This document shows positions 26,132 through 34,069 of a stretch of DNA of 64,000 nucleotides, in pieces. The translations under genes were made by a program, and so were the position numbers. Origin of the DNA: Lawsonibacter sp. (GTDB lineage Bacteria > Bacillota > Clostridia > Oscillospirales > Oscillospiraceae); assembly GCA_022801435.1 (NCBI GenBank), contig JAAWSG010000002.1, positions 1 to 64,000 of the forward strand, read 5' to 3'. Under the pieces are notes generated by a model. The model was given only the letters and a program-made list of their open reading frames with translations, was not told where the DNA came from and did not search any database. Positions within the stretch are counted from its first letter, which is position 1; each line of letters opens with the position of its first letter.

Positions 26132-28231
26132 TTGTCCAACGAACAAAAGCAGCGGTACACCATTCTCGTGGCGGACGACTCGGACATGAACCGCATGATG
26201 CTGCGGGAGATGCTGAAGGACTCCTATGACATCGTGGAGGCGGCAGACGGCCTCCAGGCGCTGGCGATCCTCCAGAAGGCGGAGCAGGAGATCTCCCTGA
26301 TCCTGCTGGACATCGTGATGCCCAATATGGACGGCTTTGGCGTGCTGGCCGCCATGAACAAGTACCACTGGATCGAGAGCGTGCCCGTCATTATGATTTC
26401 GGCGGAAAACACCCAGACCTATATCGAGCGGGCCTATGACCTGGGGGTGACCGACTATATCAAGCGGCCCTTTGACGCCATGGTGGTGCGCCGGCGGGTG
26501 GTCAACACCATCATGCTCTACGCCAAGCAGAAGCGCCTGGTGGGCATGGTGGCCGACCAGATCTATCAGAAGGAAAAGAACAACAACCTGATGATTACCA
26601 TCCTCAGCCACATTGTGGAGTTCCGCAACGCGGAGAGCGGCCTGCACGTGCTGCACATCCAGGCCATGACCGGGATTCTGCTCAAGTGCCTGGCCCATAA
26701 GACGGACAAGTACAAGCTGGACCAGGAGAAGATCAATCTCATCAGCATGGCCTCCGCCCTCCACGATGTGGGCAAGATCGGCATCCCCGCCGAGGTGCTC
26801 AACAAGCCGGGGAAGCTGACCAATGAGGAGTTTGCCATCATGAAGCGGCACTCCCAGATGGGGGCGGACATGCTCCGGGACGTGCCCATCCAGGGGGAGC
26901 CGCTGGTGGAGTACGCCTATGAGATCTGCCGGTGGCATCACGAGCGGTACGATGGCCGGGGCTATCCCGATGGCCTGAAGGGGGAGAATATCCCCATCTC
27001 CGCCCAGATCGTGGCGCTGGCCGATGTGTACGACGCGCTGACCAGCCAGCGGGTGTATAAGCCCGCCTTCTCCCACGAAAAGGCCCTGGAGATGATCTGC
27101 AACGGGGAGTGCGGGACCTTCCAGCCCCTGCTGCTGGAGTGCCTGGTGGAGAGCGGGGACGCCATCCATCAGGAGCTGGGCGGCGGCTCGGAGCTCCGGG
27201 GGGACCAGCGCGCCCTGGAGAACGTGGCGGCGGAGATGCTGCGCCACAAGGAGCTGTCCACCACCGACCGGACCCTGCGGATGCTGGAGCACGAGCGGGA
27301 CAAGTACCAGTTCTTCGCCTCCATCTCCCAGGAGATCCAGTTTGAGTTCATGATCAATCCCCCCATGCTCACCATCTCCAAGTGGGGGGCCCAGCGGCTG
27401 GGGATCGAGGAGGACATCGTGGACCCCTACAGCAACACCCGAGTGCTGGAGACATACGGGCTGGAGAATATGGAGACCACTGCGCGGATTGCCCGTGCCA
27501 CCACCCCGGAGGACCCGGTGTCCCAGTACGAGTGCGAGATCCTGGTGGAGGGGGAGCTGCGCTGGCACCGCATCATATTCCGCTCCATGTGGTCGGAGGA
27601 GGAGGCCCCGGAGTACATCGGCGTGATCGGCAAGGCGCTGGACATCCACGAGGAGCGCAGGCGTATGCTGGAGCTGGAGCACAAGGCATCCCATGACAGC
27701 CTCACCGGGCTGCTGAACCGGGGGGCCGCCCAGGAGGCCATCCAGAGACTGCTGAACGAGGAGAACGGGCGGCAGTTTGCCCTTGCCATTGTGGACCTGG
27801 ACTACTTCAAGCAGGTCAACGACCAGCGGGGCCACATCTTTGGGGACCAGGTGCTGGAGTACATCGCCCAAAAGCTGAGTCAGAGCATCCGGCAGGAGGA
27901 CATCGCGGCCCGGGTGGGAGGAGACGAGTTTTTGATCTTCCTGGCATACAATGACAGTATGGAGGTGGTGATCGACCGGATCTTCCGCACCCTCCAGGGG
28001 GAGTATGAGGGGCTGACCCTCTCCTTCAGTATGGGGATCGCCAGCAGTACCCCGGAGGACCGGATCTATGAGGTGCTGCTCCACCAGGCGGACCAGGCTC
28101 TGTACTCGGTGAAGCGCAACGGGCGGGGTCACTATCAGTTCTATGACAGCTCAATGGAGGGGATGCTGTCTGTGCTCTCCCCCATTGAGAGCAGCAAACG
28201 GGAAGGTGGAAAGAAGGAGGAGTATGTATGA
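26132..28231 (+). CDS. Response regulator with HD-GYP and GGDEF domains
   Basis: A 699-residue cyclic-di-GMP enzyme. The receiver (about residues 10-130) has phospho-acceptor D60 (LLDIVMPNMDG). The HD-GYP phosphodiesterase (about 160-340) has HDVGKIG and HHERYDGRGYPDG intact. A PAS-like segment (about 390-510) leads to a GGDEF domain with GGDEF intact and an RQED inhibitory I-site five residues before it. Synthesis and breakdown of c-di-GMP thus coexist in one protein. I chose TTG 26132 because the AAGGAG site (26118-26123) is 8 bases upstream; the GTG at 26123 overlaps that site. It is translationally coupled to the kinase and the Hpt gene. Confidence 0.9.
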   Translation: MSNEQKQRYTILVADDSDMNRMMLREMLKDSYDIVEAADGLQALAILQKAEQEISLILLDIVMPNMDGFGVLAAMNKYHWIESVPVIMISAENTQTYIERAYDLGVTDYIKRPFDAMVVRRRVVNTIMLYAKQKRLVGMVADQIYQKEKNNNLMITILSHIVEFRNAESGLHVLHIQAMTGILLKCLAHKTDKYKLDQEKINLISMASALHDVGKIGIPAEVLNKPGKLTNEEFAIMKRHSQMGADMLRDVPIQGEPLVEYAYEICRWHHERYDGRGYPDGLKGENIPISAQIVALADVYDALTSQRVYKPAFSHEKALEMICNGECGTFQPLLLECLVESGDAIHQELGGGSELRGDQRALENVAAEMLRHKELSTTDRTLRMLEHERDKYQFFASISQEIQFEFMINPPMLTISKWGAQRLGIEEDIVDPYSNTRVLETYGLENMETTARIARATTPEDPVSQYECEILVEGELRWHRIIFRSMWSEEEAPEYIGVIGKALDIHEERRRMLELEHKASHDSLTGLLNRGAAQEAIQRLLNEENGRQFALAIVDLDYFKQVNDQRGHIFGDQVLEYIAQKLSQSIRQEDIAARVGGDEFLIFLAYNDSMEVVIDRIFRTLQGEYEGLTLSFSMGIASSTPEDRIYEVLLHQADQALYSVKRNGRGHYQFYDSSMEGMLSVLSPIESSKREGGKKEEYV

Positions 28232-28584
28232 CGATTCAGGAGTGCTATCAGGCCCTGGAGGGCAGCTATGATGAGGTTTTGGGCAGACTCTACAGCGAGG
28301 CGCTGGTGAAAAAGTTCGTAGGGATGTTCTTGGCGGACAAGTCCTATCAGCTGCTGGTGGACTCGATGGAGGCGAAGAACTATGACGAGGCTTTCCGGGG
28401 GGCGCACACCTTGAAGGGCGTGTGTCAGAACCTGGCCTTTACCAAGCTGTACCAGTCCAGCCACGAGATGACCGAGGCGCTGCGGAACAAGGAGACCGGC
28501 AGGGCCGAGGAGCTGCTGGCCCGGGTGGAGCTGGATTACGCCCAGACCTACGCGGCAGTAAAGAGCTTCCAGGACGGAACTTGA
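28228..28584 (+). CDS. Histidine phosphotransfer (Hpt) protein
   Basis: A 118-residue all-helical Hpt domain protein. The phosphorylated His is H60 in GAHTLKGVCQNL, matching the HxxKG motif. Its ATG overlaps the upstream stop (ATGA), and a GAAGGAGGA site precedes it. Stand-alone Hpt proteins shuttle phosphate between the receiver of a hybrid kinase and a downstream response regulator. Both partners are encoded in the same operon here. Confidence 0.9.
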   Translation: MTIQECYQALEGSYDEVLGRLYSEALVKKFVGMFLADKSYQLLVDSMEAKNYDEAFRGAHTLKGVCQNLAFTKLYQSSHEMTEALRNKETGRAEELLARVELDYAQTYAAVKSFQDGT

Positions 28585-28623
28585 AAAAACGGCCCCGCCT
28601 GTATTTCGGTACAGGCGGGGCCG
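28584..28623 (-). terminator. Terminator of the lysR gene
   Basis: 14-bp stem (28590-28603 / 28610-28623). Read on the minus strand it is followed by six T (complement of 28584-28589). On the plus strand no T-run follows, so it chiefly ends lysR. Confidence 0.8.
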
Positions 28624-28633
28624 TGCTGTTGGG

Positions 28634-29566
28634 TCAGACATCCAGCACCTCCTGAGCGATCTCGATAAAGCGCTGGGCGAAGTGGGACAGGAAGCGGTCC
28701 TGGCGGTAGCCCGCGACCAGGCGGCTGAAGGTGGAGGGGTCGGTGAGGGGGAAGAGGTCCACCCCCGCGGAGCTGGGGGCGGGAGCGGGCAGCGCCCGGA
28801 GGAAGAGCTCAGGACAGATGGTGATCCCCACCCCCGCCTGAGCCATGGCCAAGGTGGTGACGGTATTCTCGGTCTCCAGAATCAGGTGCGGCTTGAAGTA
28901 GTAGCGGCTGAAATACTGGTCCACGATGCTCCTGGTGCGGTTGCCCCGCTTGATGAGGACAAAGGGCAGCTGCTGAAAGGCTCCGATATCCGCGCCCTGG
29001 GCAAACTGGGCCCGCATCTCATCCGCCTGCCCTCCGAAGAGGCGGTTGGTGAAGGTCCGGGGCACGACCATCATCAGCCGCTGCTGGGTGAGGGGTACGG
29101 TGGTCACCTCCTCCATGACGATGGGCTGGAAGCAGATAATCAGGTCGGCGCGGCCGTGGGACAGCTCGTCCTCCAGCTGGTTGGAGTTGCCCTCGAACAG
29201 AGAGAACTCCACCAGGGGGAACTCTGCGCGGAACCGGGGCAGCACCTCAGGCAGGAGGGCCAGCCCGCAGGTGTGGGACACCCCCAGCCGCAGCACCCCC
29301 AGATACTGCCGGCTGATGTCCCCCACCTTGGACAGATACTGGCTGTGCAGCTCCAGAATCTGGGTCGCGGTGGCCACCAGCAGATCCCCGGCGTAGGTCA
29401 GGGACAGCTTGGGGGAGCGGGTGAACAGCTTGACCTCCAGCTCCCGCTCAATGTTGCTGATGTGGGCGGACAGGGACTGCTGTGAGATGTAGAGCCGCTC
29501 CGCCGCCCGGGTGATGTTCAGCTCCTCGGCCACCATAAGGAAGTATTTCAGATGGAGAAAATTCAT
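28634..29566 (-). CDS. LysR-family transcriptional regulator
   Basis: A 310-residue LysR regulator. The N-terminal winged HTH (about residues 1-60) has LNITRAAERLYISQQSLSAHI. A linker helix leads to a two-lobed effector domain (about 88-300) with the usual RLGVSHTCGLALLPEVLPRF start. It is divergent from the 2-hydroxyacid dehydrogenase at 29737, the classic position for a LysR protein controlling its neighbour. A CCACAG-N8-CTGTGG palindrome overlaps its own promoter. The effector is unknown; a 2-oxo- or 2-hydroxyacid is a guess from context. Confidence 0.9.
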   Translation of the reverse strand: MNFLHLKYFLMVAEELNITRAAERLYISQQSLSAHISNIERELEVKLFTRSPKLSLTYAGDLLVATATQILELHSQYLSKVGDISRQYLGVLRLGVSHTCGLALLPEVLPRFRAEFPLVEFSLFEGNSNQLEDELSHGRADLIICFQPIVMEEVTTVPLTQQRLMMVVPRTFTNRLFGGQADEMRAQFAQGADIGAFQQLPFVLIKRGNRTRSIVDQYFSRYYFKPHLILETENTVTTLAMAQAGVGITICPELFLRALPAPAPSSAGVDLFPLTDPSTFSRLVAGYRQDRFLSHFAQRFIEIAQEVLDV

Positions 29567-29595
29567 GGCGATGCCTCCCGATGCCGGTTTCTCTT

Positions 29596-29624
29596 ATTTT
29601 ACCACAGTTAAACGGCTGTGGCAA
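29596..29624 (-). promoter_or_regulatory. lysR promoter with palindromic operator
   Basis: Minus-strand TTGCCA (29624-29619), 17-bp spacer, TAAAAT (29601-29596). Palindrome CCACAG (29602-29607) / CTGTGG (29616-29621) fills the spacer, as expected for LysR autoregulation. Confidence 0.7.
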
Positions 29625-29643
29625 CCCTCAACAAAAATGTGCT

Positions 29644-29671
29644 TTTACAAACGGGGAAAATATGGCATAAT
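29644..29671 (+). promoter_or_regulatory. Promoter of the 2-hydroxyacid dehydrogenase gene
   Basis: TTTACA (29644-29649), 16-bp spacer, CATAAT (29666-29671), divergent from the lysR promoter 20 bp away. A LysR protein bound between them could control both. Confidence 0.65.
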
Positions 29672-29736
29672 AGAAACAGATTGGCGCATAACAGCGCCGC
29701 TGATTGTGGAATACAGTGTAGGAAAGGATGATTTTT

Positions 29737-30675
29737 ATGAAGTGCCTGATTATTGACGTGGTCCACAGCGCCATCGCCGAGGAGCTGGGCAAGTACATGC
29801 AGGTGGATACCAAGATCCTCCCCACCCAGCAGGAGCTGGCCGGCATGATCGGAGACTATGAGGTCCTCATCATGCGCGTGGACCCCGCCATCAACCAGGA
29901 GATCCTGGAGGCCGCCAAGAAGCTGAAGGTCATCGGCGTGTGCTCGGTGGGCCTGAACCACATCGACATGAAGACCGCCAAGGAGAAGGGCATCCAGGTC
30001 TTCAACGCCCCCGGCCTGAACGACAACGCCGTGGCGGAGCTGACCATTGCCAAAATGCTGGAGATGTCCCGCCACACCATCCCCGCCTGCAACGACGTGA
30101 AGGTCAACAAGAATTGGGACAAGTATAAGTTCATGGGCCGGGAGCTGCGGGGCAAGACCCTGGGCATTCTGGGCTTTGGCCGCGTGGGGCAGCGTGTGGG
30201 CAAGCTGGCCCATGCCTTCCAGATGTATGTGGTGGCCTATGACCCCTATCTCCCCGAGTACGTCTTCGACCAGGAGGCCACCAAGGGGGTATCGGTGGAG
30301 GAGCTGCTGAAGGTCTCGGACTTTGTGTCCATCCATATGCCCCTTACGCCGGAGACCAAGGACCTGTTCAACGCCAAGTCCATCGCCACCATGAAGGACG
30401 GCGCGGTGGTCCTCAACATGGCCCGGGGCGGCATCGTCAACGAGCAGGATATGTACGAGGCCCTGAAGTCCGGCAAGCTGGGCGGCTTTGCCACCGACGT
30501 GATGGAGAACGAGCTGGCCGCCGGCGGTCTGACCGAGGGCGCGGGCTTCGACTCCCCGCTGTTCGAGTGCGACAACTTCATCGTCACCCCCCACCTGGGC
30601 GCTCAGACCTCCGACGCGGCCCGGAATATCGGCGTTCACATCATCAATAAGGTGAAAGAGGCCCTGGCTCTGTAA
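29737..30675 (+). CDS. NAD-dependent 2-hydroxyacid dehydrogenase (phosphoglycerate-dehydrogenase-like)
   Basis: A 312-residue D-2-hydroxyacid dehydrogenase. The Rossmann motif LGILGFGRVGQRVG lies near residues 145-158. Catalytic blocks are PLTPETKDLFN, NMARGGIVNEQ and TPHLGAQT, which contains the active-site His. The core resembles SerA-type enzymes without the C-terminal ACT domain, so it is not full-length serine-pathway SerA. ATG 29737 was chosen over the frame starting at 29728 because the AAAGG site has correct spacing only for 29737. It is divergent from lysR, and a probable attenuating hairpin separates it from the DUF1847 gene. Confidence 0.88.
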   Translation: MKCLIIDVVHSAIAEELGKYMQVDTKILPTQQELAGMIGDYEVLIMRVDPAINQEILEAAKKLKVIGVCSVGLNHIDMKTAKEKGIQVFNAPGLNDNAVAELTIAKMLEMSRHTIPACNDVKVNKNWDKYKFMGRELRGKTLGILGFGRVGQRVGKLAHAFQMYVVAYDPYLPEYVFDQEATKGVSVEELLKVSDFVSIHMPLTPETKDLFNAKSIATMKDGAVVLNMARGGIVNEQDMYEALKSGKLGGFATDVMENELAAGGLTEGAGFDSPLFECDNFIVTPHLGAQTSDAARNIGVHIINKVKEALAL

Positions 30676-30690
30676 GCCTTTGACCAACCG

Positions 30691-30726
30691 GACCGGTGCG
30701 GCGTGACAGCTGCGCCGGTCAATTTT
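30691..30726 (+). terminator. Hairpin/partial terminator between dehydrogenase and DUF1847 genes
   Basis: 12-bp stem (30691-30702 / 30709-30720) with two G-U pairs, then AATTTT. It overlaps the region just before the next ribosome binding site, so it may reduce rather than stop transcription. Confidence 0.6.
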
Positions 30727-30740
30727 AAGGAGGGGAACCC

Positions 30741-31358
30741 ATGTACACCTGTGCCCAATGCGGCGTCCACGCCTGCACCCAGGAGAATCGGGAGCAGCTG
30801 CCAAAAAACTGTCCCATCCGGGAGGAGGCCCTGATGGAGCAGGCCATGGCTTGTTACCGGCTGGAGGAGAATTCCGGCTTTTACATCACCGCCTCTGAGA
30901 TCGAGGCGCTGGGCTACTGCCAGTGGCCCCGGGTCAAGGAGACCATCCAGCTGTGCCTGCGGATGGGGTATGCCAAAGTGGGGCTGGCCTTTTGCAGCGG
31001 GCTGAAAAAGGAGGCCCAGGTGCTGGACAGCCTGCTGCGCCGGGCGGGTCTGGAGGTGGTCTCGGTCATTTGCAAGGCCGGCGGCGCGGACAAGACGGCG
31101 TGCGGCCTGACCGACGCGCAGAAGGTCAGGCCCGGCCAGTTTGAGACCATGTGCAACCCCATCGGCCAGGCGATGCTGCTCAACCAACAGAAGACCCAGT
31201 TCAACATCGTCCTGGGCCTGTGCGCCGGCCACGACTCCATGTTCTACAAGTACTCGGAGGCTTTGGTCACCACTCTGGTGGCTAAGGACCGGGTGCTGGG
31301 CCACAACCCTGCCGCCGCCCTGTACTGCGCGGAGGGGTACTTCAAGGAGCGGCTTTGA
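30741..31358 (+). CDS. DUF1847 family Cys-rich protein
   Basis: A 205-residue soluble protein of the DUF1847 group, often labelled metal-binding. It has an N-terminal CAQCGVHAC cluster and C24 (NCPIRE), with further Cys around residues 86, 111, 120, 137 and 160, including MCNPIGQA and LGLCAGHDS. The Cys pattern suggests a metal or Fe-S site (inference). The ATG has a strong AAGGAGGGG site at 30728-30736. It follows the LysR-linked dehydrogenase, which may hint at a shared redox pathway. Confidence 0.8.
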   Translation: MYTCAQCGVHACTQENREQLPKNCPIREEALMEQAMACYRLEENSGFYITASEIEALGYCQWPRVKETIQLCLRMGYAKVGLAFCSGLKKEAQVLDSLLRRAGLEVVSVICKAGGADKTACGLTDAQKVRPGQFETMCNPIGQAMLLNQQKTQFNIVLGLCAGHDSMFYKYSEALVTTLVAKDRVLGHNPAAALYCAEGYFKERL

Positions 31359-31363
31359 CAGCG

Positions 31364-31408
31364 AAATTCGCCCCGTCCCCTCTTTCGGAGGGAGCGGGGC
31401 GAATTTTT
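31364..31408. terminator. Bidirectional terminator between DUF1847 gene and rpiB
   Basis: 12-bp perfect outer stem (31364-31375 / 31395-31406) with partly paired interior. A T-run at 31404-31408 serves the plus strand, and an A-rich left flank gives weaker minus-strand function. Confidence 0.8.
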
Positions 31409-31414
31409 GTGGGG

Positions 31415-31849
31415 TCAGGACTCGATGGCGGAGATCAGGTCCACCCGCCTCTGGTGGCGTCCCCCCTCGAAGCCGGTGGAGAGGAAGACATCCACAATGC
31501 GCTCCGCCAGCATGGGTCCGGTCATAGCCGCGCCCAGGGCCAGCATATTGGCGTCGTTGTGCCGGCGGGTCATCTCGGCGGACAGGGGCTCGCTGCACAG
31601 GGCGCAGCGGACCCCCTTGACCTTGTTGGCGGAGATGGAGATGCCGATGCCGGTGGTGCAGATGACGATGCCTCTCTCGCACCGCCCCTCCGCCACAGCC
31701 TGGGCGGCGGCTTTCCCGAAGACAGGGTAGTCGCAGCTCTCGGTGCTGTCCGTGCCGAAGTCCTCACAGGTGATCCCCTTGGCGGCCAGATAGGCCTTTA
31801 AGTGCTCCTTCAGGGCGTAGCCGCCGTGGTCAGACGCGATGGCGATCAT
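31415..31849 (-). CDS. rpiB: Ribose-5-phosphate isomerase B
   Basis: A 144-residue enzyme interconverting ribose-5-phosphate and ribulose-5-phosphate in the pentose phosphate pathway. LacAB/RpiB fold motifs are SDHGGYALK at the N-terminus, the GTDSTESCDYP loop, GTGIGISISANKVKGVRCALC with the catalytic Cys region, and RRHNDANMLALG. ATG 31849 has an AGGAGGA site 9 bases upstream; the frame extends to 31867 but that ATG precedes the site. It is a single-gene transcript. Confidence 0.94.
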   Translation of the reverse strand: MIAIASDHGGYALKEHLKAYLAAKGITCEDFGTDSTESCDYPVFGKAAAQAVAEGRCERGIVICTTGIGISISANKVKGVRCALCSEPLSAEMTRRHNDANMLALGAAMTGPMLAERIVDVFLSTGFEGGRHQRRVDLISAIES

Positions 31850-31902
31850 AACAACATTCCTCCTCATTCTTCCACCCCGGAGGGCTGGATATTTTCCTCC
31901 CT

Positions 31903-31931
31903 ATTGTAGCCCCTTTTCCCCCTCTTGGCAA
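31903..31931 (-). promoter_or_regulatory. rpiB promoter
   Basis: Minus-strand TTGCCA (31931-31926), 17-bp spacer, TACAAT (31908-31903). Confidence 0.75.
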
Positions 31932-31955
31932 GAGAGAATCCTTCCATCCAACCAC

Positions 31956-31990
31956 AAATCCCTCCCCCGTTGGATATGGGGGAGGGATTT
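31956..31990 (-). terminator. Hairpin after htpG
   Basis: 13-bp stem (31956-31968 / 31978-31990) downstream of the htpG stop. Only three T follow on the minus strand, so it is a weak terminator. Confidence 0.5.
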
Positions 31991-32021
31991 GGAATTTGTC
32001 AGGGGGTGGTCCGGGGCCGGA

Positions 32022-33938
32022 TCAGATCATCAGGGAGCACACCAGCTGGCTGTACTCCGCCGGGTCCTCCAGGGGCAGTCCGGCCAGGAGCAGGGCCTGG
32101 GCGTACAGGAGCTTGGCGTACTTGGCGACGGTGTCCTTGTCCCCGGCCTCCACCGCCTTTTTCAGGGCGGCGAAGGGGGCGGAGTCGGCGTTGAGCTCCA
32201 GCACCCGGTCCGCCTTCATCTGCTGGGCCCCCTCCAGCTTGCTCATATACTTCTCCATCTCCAGGGAAACCGGTCCATCGGCGGACAGGCAGCAGGCCCC
32301 CGACTTGAGGATGGAGGAGACGCGCACCTCCTTGACCTGGCCGTCCAGCGCCTCCTTCACCGCCTCCAGCACGTCCTTGCTGGCCTCGGCCTTCTCCTCA
32401 ACGGCCTTTTTCTCCTCCTCGCTCTGGGGGAGGGCGTCCTCCTCGGAGACCGACTTGAACTGCTTGCCGTCAATCTCCCGCAGGGCATTCATCACAAAGT
32501 CGTCCACGTCCTCGGTGCAGTACAAAATTTCATAGCCCTTGTCCAAAATGCGCTCCACCTGGGGCAGCTTAGCGATTTTCTCCACGCTCTCCCCGCAGGC
32601 GTAGTAGTAGAAGGGCTGGTCCTCGGGCATCCGGTCCTTATAGGCGGCCAGAGTGGTGTTCTTCCCCTCGCTGGAGGACCAGAAGAGGAGCAGGTCCTGC
32701 AAAACCTCCCGGTGGGTGCCGTAGTCCCCCGCCACGCCGTATTTCAGCTGGGTCCCAAAGGCGGACCAGAAGGTTTCGTATTTTTCAAAATCCTCCCGCT
32801 GCATGGTCAGCAGCTCGCTTTTAATCTTCTTCTCCAGGGCGGCGGCGATGACCTTGAGCTGGCGGGTGTGCTGCAAAACCTCCCGGCTGATGTTCAGGGA
32901 GAAGTCGGCGGAGTCCACCACCCCCTTCACGAACCGGAAGTGGTCGGGGAGCAGGTCGGCGCACTTGTCCATGATGAGCACCCCGGAGGAGTACAGCTGC
33001 AGGCCCTTCTGATACTCCCGGGTGTAGAAGTCATAGGGAGTTTTTTCCGGGATATAGAGCATGGCTTTATAGGTGACCGCCCCCTCGGCGCTGGTGTGGA
33101 TGACCGCCAGGGGGTCCTGCCAGTCGCCGAACTTCTCCTTATAGAAGGCGTTGTACTCCTCCTGGGTCACCTGGGACTTGGGCCGCTGCCACAGGGGGAC
33201 CATGGAGTTCAGGGTCTTCCACTCCTTCACCGTCTCCCACTCGGGCTTGTAGTCCTCGGGGGCGTCCTCCGGCTTCTCCTTCTGGCGGTAGTCCTCCACC
33301 TCCATGGTGATGGGGTAGCGGATATAGTCGGAGTACTTTTTGACAAGCTCCTGCAATTTATAGGTGTCCAGATACTGGTCGTAGTTCTCGTCCTCGCCGT
33401 TCTCCTTGATGTGCATGATGACATCCGTGCCGGGGGCGTCCTTTTCGCACTGGGTCACGGTGTAGCCGTCCGCACCGTCGGACTGCCACATCCAGGCCTC
33501 CTCGCTGCCCCAGGCCCGGGAGATGACGCTCACGTGGTCGGCCACCATGAAGGCGGAGTAGAAGCCCACCCCGAACTGGCCGATGACATCAATCTTGTCC
33601 GCCGCCTGGTCGTCCTCCGCCAGACTGGCCTTGAACTGGCCGGAGCCGCTGCGGGCGATGGTCCCCAGGTTGGACTCCAGGTCCTCCCGGCTCATGCCCA
33701 CCCCGTTGTCCGACACGGTGAGCAGGCGGGTCTCCTTGTCGGGGACGATGGTGATTTTCAGGTCGGCCCGAGTCACCGTCACGCTGTCATCGGTGAGGGA
33801 CTTGTAAGCCAGCTTGTCCTCCGCGTCGCTGGCGTTGGAGATGAGCTCGCGGAGAAAGATCTCCTTGTGGGTGTAGATGGAGTTGACCATCAGGTCCAGC
33901 AGCCGCTTGGATTCCGCCTTAAACTGTTTCTTTGCCAT
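32022..33938 (-). CDS. htpG: Hsp90-family chaperone HtpG
   Basis: A 638-residue ATP-dependent chaperone, slightly longer than usual. The N-terminal GHKL ATPase has ELISNASDAEDKL, DNGVGMSREDL and IGQFGVGFYSAFMVAD. The family position usually reads DAIDKL, so the Glu after DA is unusual. Middle and C-terminal dimerisation domains follow. The gene is preceded by a perfect CIRCE element overlapping its promoter, so HrcA control is expected. In B. subtilis htpG is not in the CIRCE regulon, so this wiring is notable. Confidence 0.95.
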   Translation of the reverse strand: MAKKQFKAESKRLLDLMVNSIYTHKEIFLRELISNASDAEDKLAYKSLTDDSVTVTRADLKITIVPDKETRLLTVSDNGVGMSREDLESNLGTIARSGSGQFKASLAEDDQAADKIDVIGQFGVGFYSAFMVADHVSVISRAWGSEEAWMWQSDGADGYTVTQCEKDAPGTDVIMHIKENGEDENYDQYLDTYKLQELVKKYSDYIRYPITMEVEDYRQKEKPEDAPEDYKPEWETVKEWKTLNSMVPLWQRPKSQVTQEEYNAFYKEKFGDWQDPLAVIHTSAEGAVTYKAMLYIPEKTPYDFYTREYQKGLQLYSSGVLIMDKCADLLPDHFRFVKGVVDSADFSLNISREVLQHTRQLKVIAAALEKKIKSELLTMQREDFEKYETFWSAFGTQLKYGVAGDYGTHREVLQDLLLFWSSSEGKNTTLAAYKDRMPEDQPFYYYACGESVEKIAKLPQVERILDKGYEILYCTEDVDDFVMNALREIDGKQFKSVSEEDALPQSEEEKKAVEEKAEASKDVLEAVKEALDGQVKEVRVSSILKSGACCLSADGPVSLEMEKYMSKLEGAQQMKADRVLELNADSAPFAALKKAVEAGDKDTVAKYAKLLYAQALLLAGLPLEDPAEYSQLVCSLMI

Positions 33939-33985
33939 AGCTTTTATTCCTCCGTGTATATCAATTTACAAAAATAACAATACGG

Positions 33986-34012
33986 TTAGCACTCTGAATA
34001 AATGAGTGCTAA
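33986..34012. promoter_or_regulatory. CIRCE element (HrcA operator)
   Basis: TTAGCACTC (33986-33994), 9-bp spacer, GAGTGCTAA (34004-34012): an exact match to the CIRCE consensus. The inverted repeat continues outward to 18 bp per arm (33977-33994 / 34004-34021). It lies over the htpG -10 box and start. Confidence 0.95.
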
Positions 34013-34016
34013 CCGT

Positions 34017-34045
34017 ATTGTAGCGCACCTTTTGGCAAAAAGCAA
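34017..34045 (-). promoter_or_regulatory. htpG promoter
   Basis: Minus-strand TTGCTT (34045-34040), 17-bp spacer, TACAAT (34022-34017). The -10 box is inside the extended CIRCE palindrome. Confidence 0.75.
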
Positions 34046-34069
34046 TAGGGTTCATAATTTGTTTACAGA

